From NCBI RefSeq assembly GCF_002379085.1, contig NZ_NBZW01000019.1, positions 1 through 64,000 on the forward strand: DNA of 64,000 bases, given 5' to 3'. The translations under genes were made by a program, and so were the position numbers. This document shows positions 63,207 to 64,000 of the stretch, piece by piece. The notes beneath the pieces are model-generated. The model did no database searches and had not been told where the DNA came from. It saw nothing but the letters and a program-made list of their open reading frames with translations. Within the stretch, counting starts at the first letter, position 1; each line of letters begins with the position of its first letter. The DNA comes from Polaromonas sp. AET17H-212 (GTDB lineage Bacteria > Pseudomonadota > Gammaproteobacteria > Burkholderiales > Burkholderiaceae_C).

Positions 63207-64000
63207 ATGAACCATCCCATCATTCCCATTGCCGTCTTAGACGCCTCCAAGCAGCGCAAACGCCAGGCCCCCAAAGGCCGCCGCGTGGATCCGGCGGCGT
63301 TGGCCGACGTGCAAGGCCTGCTGGGCAACGCGTCGCGCCAGGCCGACCTGCTGATCGAACACCTGCACAAGCTGCAGGACCATTTCGGTCACCTGTCGGC
63401 AGCCCACCTGGCTGCGCTGGCGCAGGAGATGCGGCTGGCCCAGACCGAGGTCTATGAGGTGGCGACCTTCTATCACCACTTTGACGTGGTCAAGGAAGGC
63501 GAGGCCGTCCCGGCAGCGCTGACCGTGCGGGTCTGCGACGGGCTGTCCTGCGAAATGGCCGGTGCCAAAGACTTGCTGACCAGGCTCCCGGCCCTGCTGG
63601 GCCGCGAGGTGCGCGTGATTGCGGCGCCCTGCGTGGGCCGCTGTGAACAGGCGCCCGTTGCCGTCGTCGGACAGAACCCCGTGCCGAATGCCAGCTGCGA
63701 AAGCATCATGGCCACCGTCGCGGACGGCGCGGTGCAACACATCCCCACGGGATTTGTCGACTTTTCCAGTTACCAGGCTGCCGGCGGCTACGCGCTGCTC
63801 ACGCAATGCATCTCGGGCGGCCGCGAGATCGAATCGGTCATCAAGACCATGGAAGATTCCGGGCTGCGCGGCCTGGGCGGCGCGGGCTTCCCGTCCGGCC
63901 GCAAATGGCGCATTGTCCGGGCCGAGCAGGGCCCGCGCCTGATGGCGGTGAACATCGACGAGGGCGAGCCCGGCACCTTCAAGGACCGTGTCTACCTGGA
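63207..64000 (+). CDS. NAD-dependent formate dehydrogenase beta subunit (NuoE-NuoF fusion), cut by window edge
   Basis: 264 codons are visible. Residues about 25-165 are a NuoE-like [2Fe-2S] domain ([37 protein letters not shown]) with ligands in [12 protein letters not shown] and [11 protein letters not shown]. From about 190 the NuoF-like part begins, with the NADH/FMN site [20 protein letters not shown] and [18 protein letters not shown]. This fusion matches the beta subunit of Fdh1-type formate dehydrogenases. It would oxidise the formate released by Oxc/Frc to CO2 with NADH. The molybdenum or tungsten alpha subunit should lie beyond the window. Confidence 0.93.
   Translation, partial: MNHPIIPIAVLDASKQRKRQAPKGRRVDPAALADVQGLLGNASRQADLLIEHLHKLQDHFGHLSAAHLAALAQEMRLAQTEVYEVATFYHHFDVVKEGEAVPAALTVRVCDGLSCEMAGAKDLLTRLPALLGREVRVIAAPCVGRCEQAPVAVVGQNPVPNASCESIMATVADGAVQHIPTGFVDFSSYQAAGGYALLTQCISGGREIESVIKTMEDSGLRGLGGAGFPSGRKWRIVRAEQGPRLMAVNIDEGEPGTFKDRVYL

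Overview
The window looks like chromosomal DNA from a betaproteobacterium, most likely a Comamonadaceae (Polaromonas/Variovorax/Rhodoferax type). The evidence is high G+C content, several Bug/TctC-type and TRAP binding-protein transporters, zapA followed by 6S RNA, and two dispersed repeat families that I recall from comamonad genomes. There is no rRNA, tRNA, phage, insertion sequence or CRISPR array that I can see. Identifications rest on reading the sequence and on family knowledge; no database search was run.

Region 1 (1-12.5 kb): a truncated PAS sensor gene runs off the left edge, followed by nth. Next is a leftward catabolic operon, read from 11437 down to 1932: MaoC-type hydratase, acyl-CoA dehydrogenase, CaiB-type CoA transferase, MmgE/PrpD protein, CitE-type lyase and TRAP transporter dctPQM, with a divergent LysR regulator. 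Its content matches the itaconate degradation (ict-ich-ccl) loci of pseudomonads. A 492-bp imperfect palindrome splits the operon. Region 2 (12.5-21 kb): a leftward crotonase/CoA transferase/Bug protein/class V aminotransferase group, divergent from a GntR regulator and a large FAD/FeS 2-hydroxyacid dehydrogenase. Region 3 (21-30.8 kb): pfkB, ppsA and a CBS-domain protein, then an FNR-like regulator overlapping a PAS histidine kinase, a nuclease-helicase fusion and an ion channel.

Region 4 (30.9-42.7 kb): an eleven-gene cobalamin uptake and synthesis operon (btuB-cobB-binding protein-cobU-btuF-btuC-btuD-cobO-cbiB-cobC-cobQ) behind a cobalamin riboswitch. Region 5 (42.8-46.5 kb): a small coiled-coil protein, zapA, 6S RNA, a TSUP permease and two LysR genes.

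Region 6 (46.6-64 kb): an oxalate/glyoxylate island. Glyoxylate is used by gcl, hyi and glxR. A ketopantoate-reductase-like gene is a candidate oxalyl-CoA reductase. A TctCBA transporter, a cytidylate-kinase-like/BON protein, an FNR/CRP-type regulator, oxalyl-CoA decarboxylase, two formyl-CoA transferases and a fused formate dehydrogenase beta subunit (cut by the right edge) complete it. The layout suggests both energy generation (oxalate to formate to CO2 plus NADH) and carbon assimilation (oxalyl-CoA to glyoxylate to glycerate). TTGAC-N4-GTCAA palindromes upstream of tctC and oxc point to a small regulon of the local FNR-type regulator.
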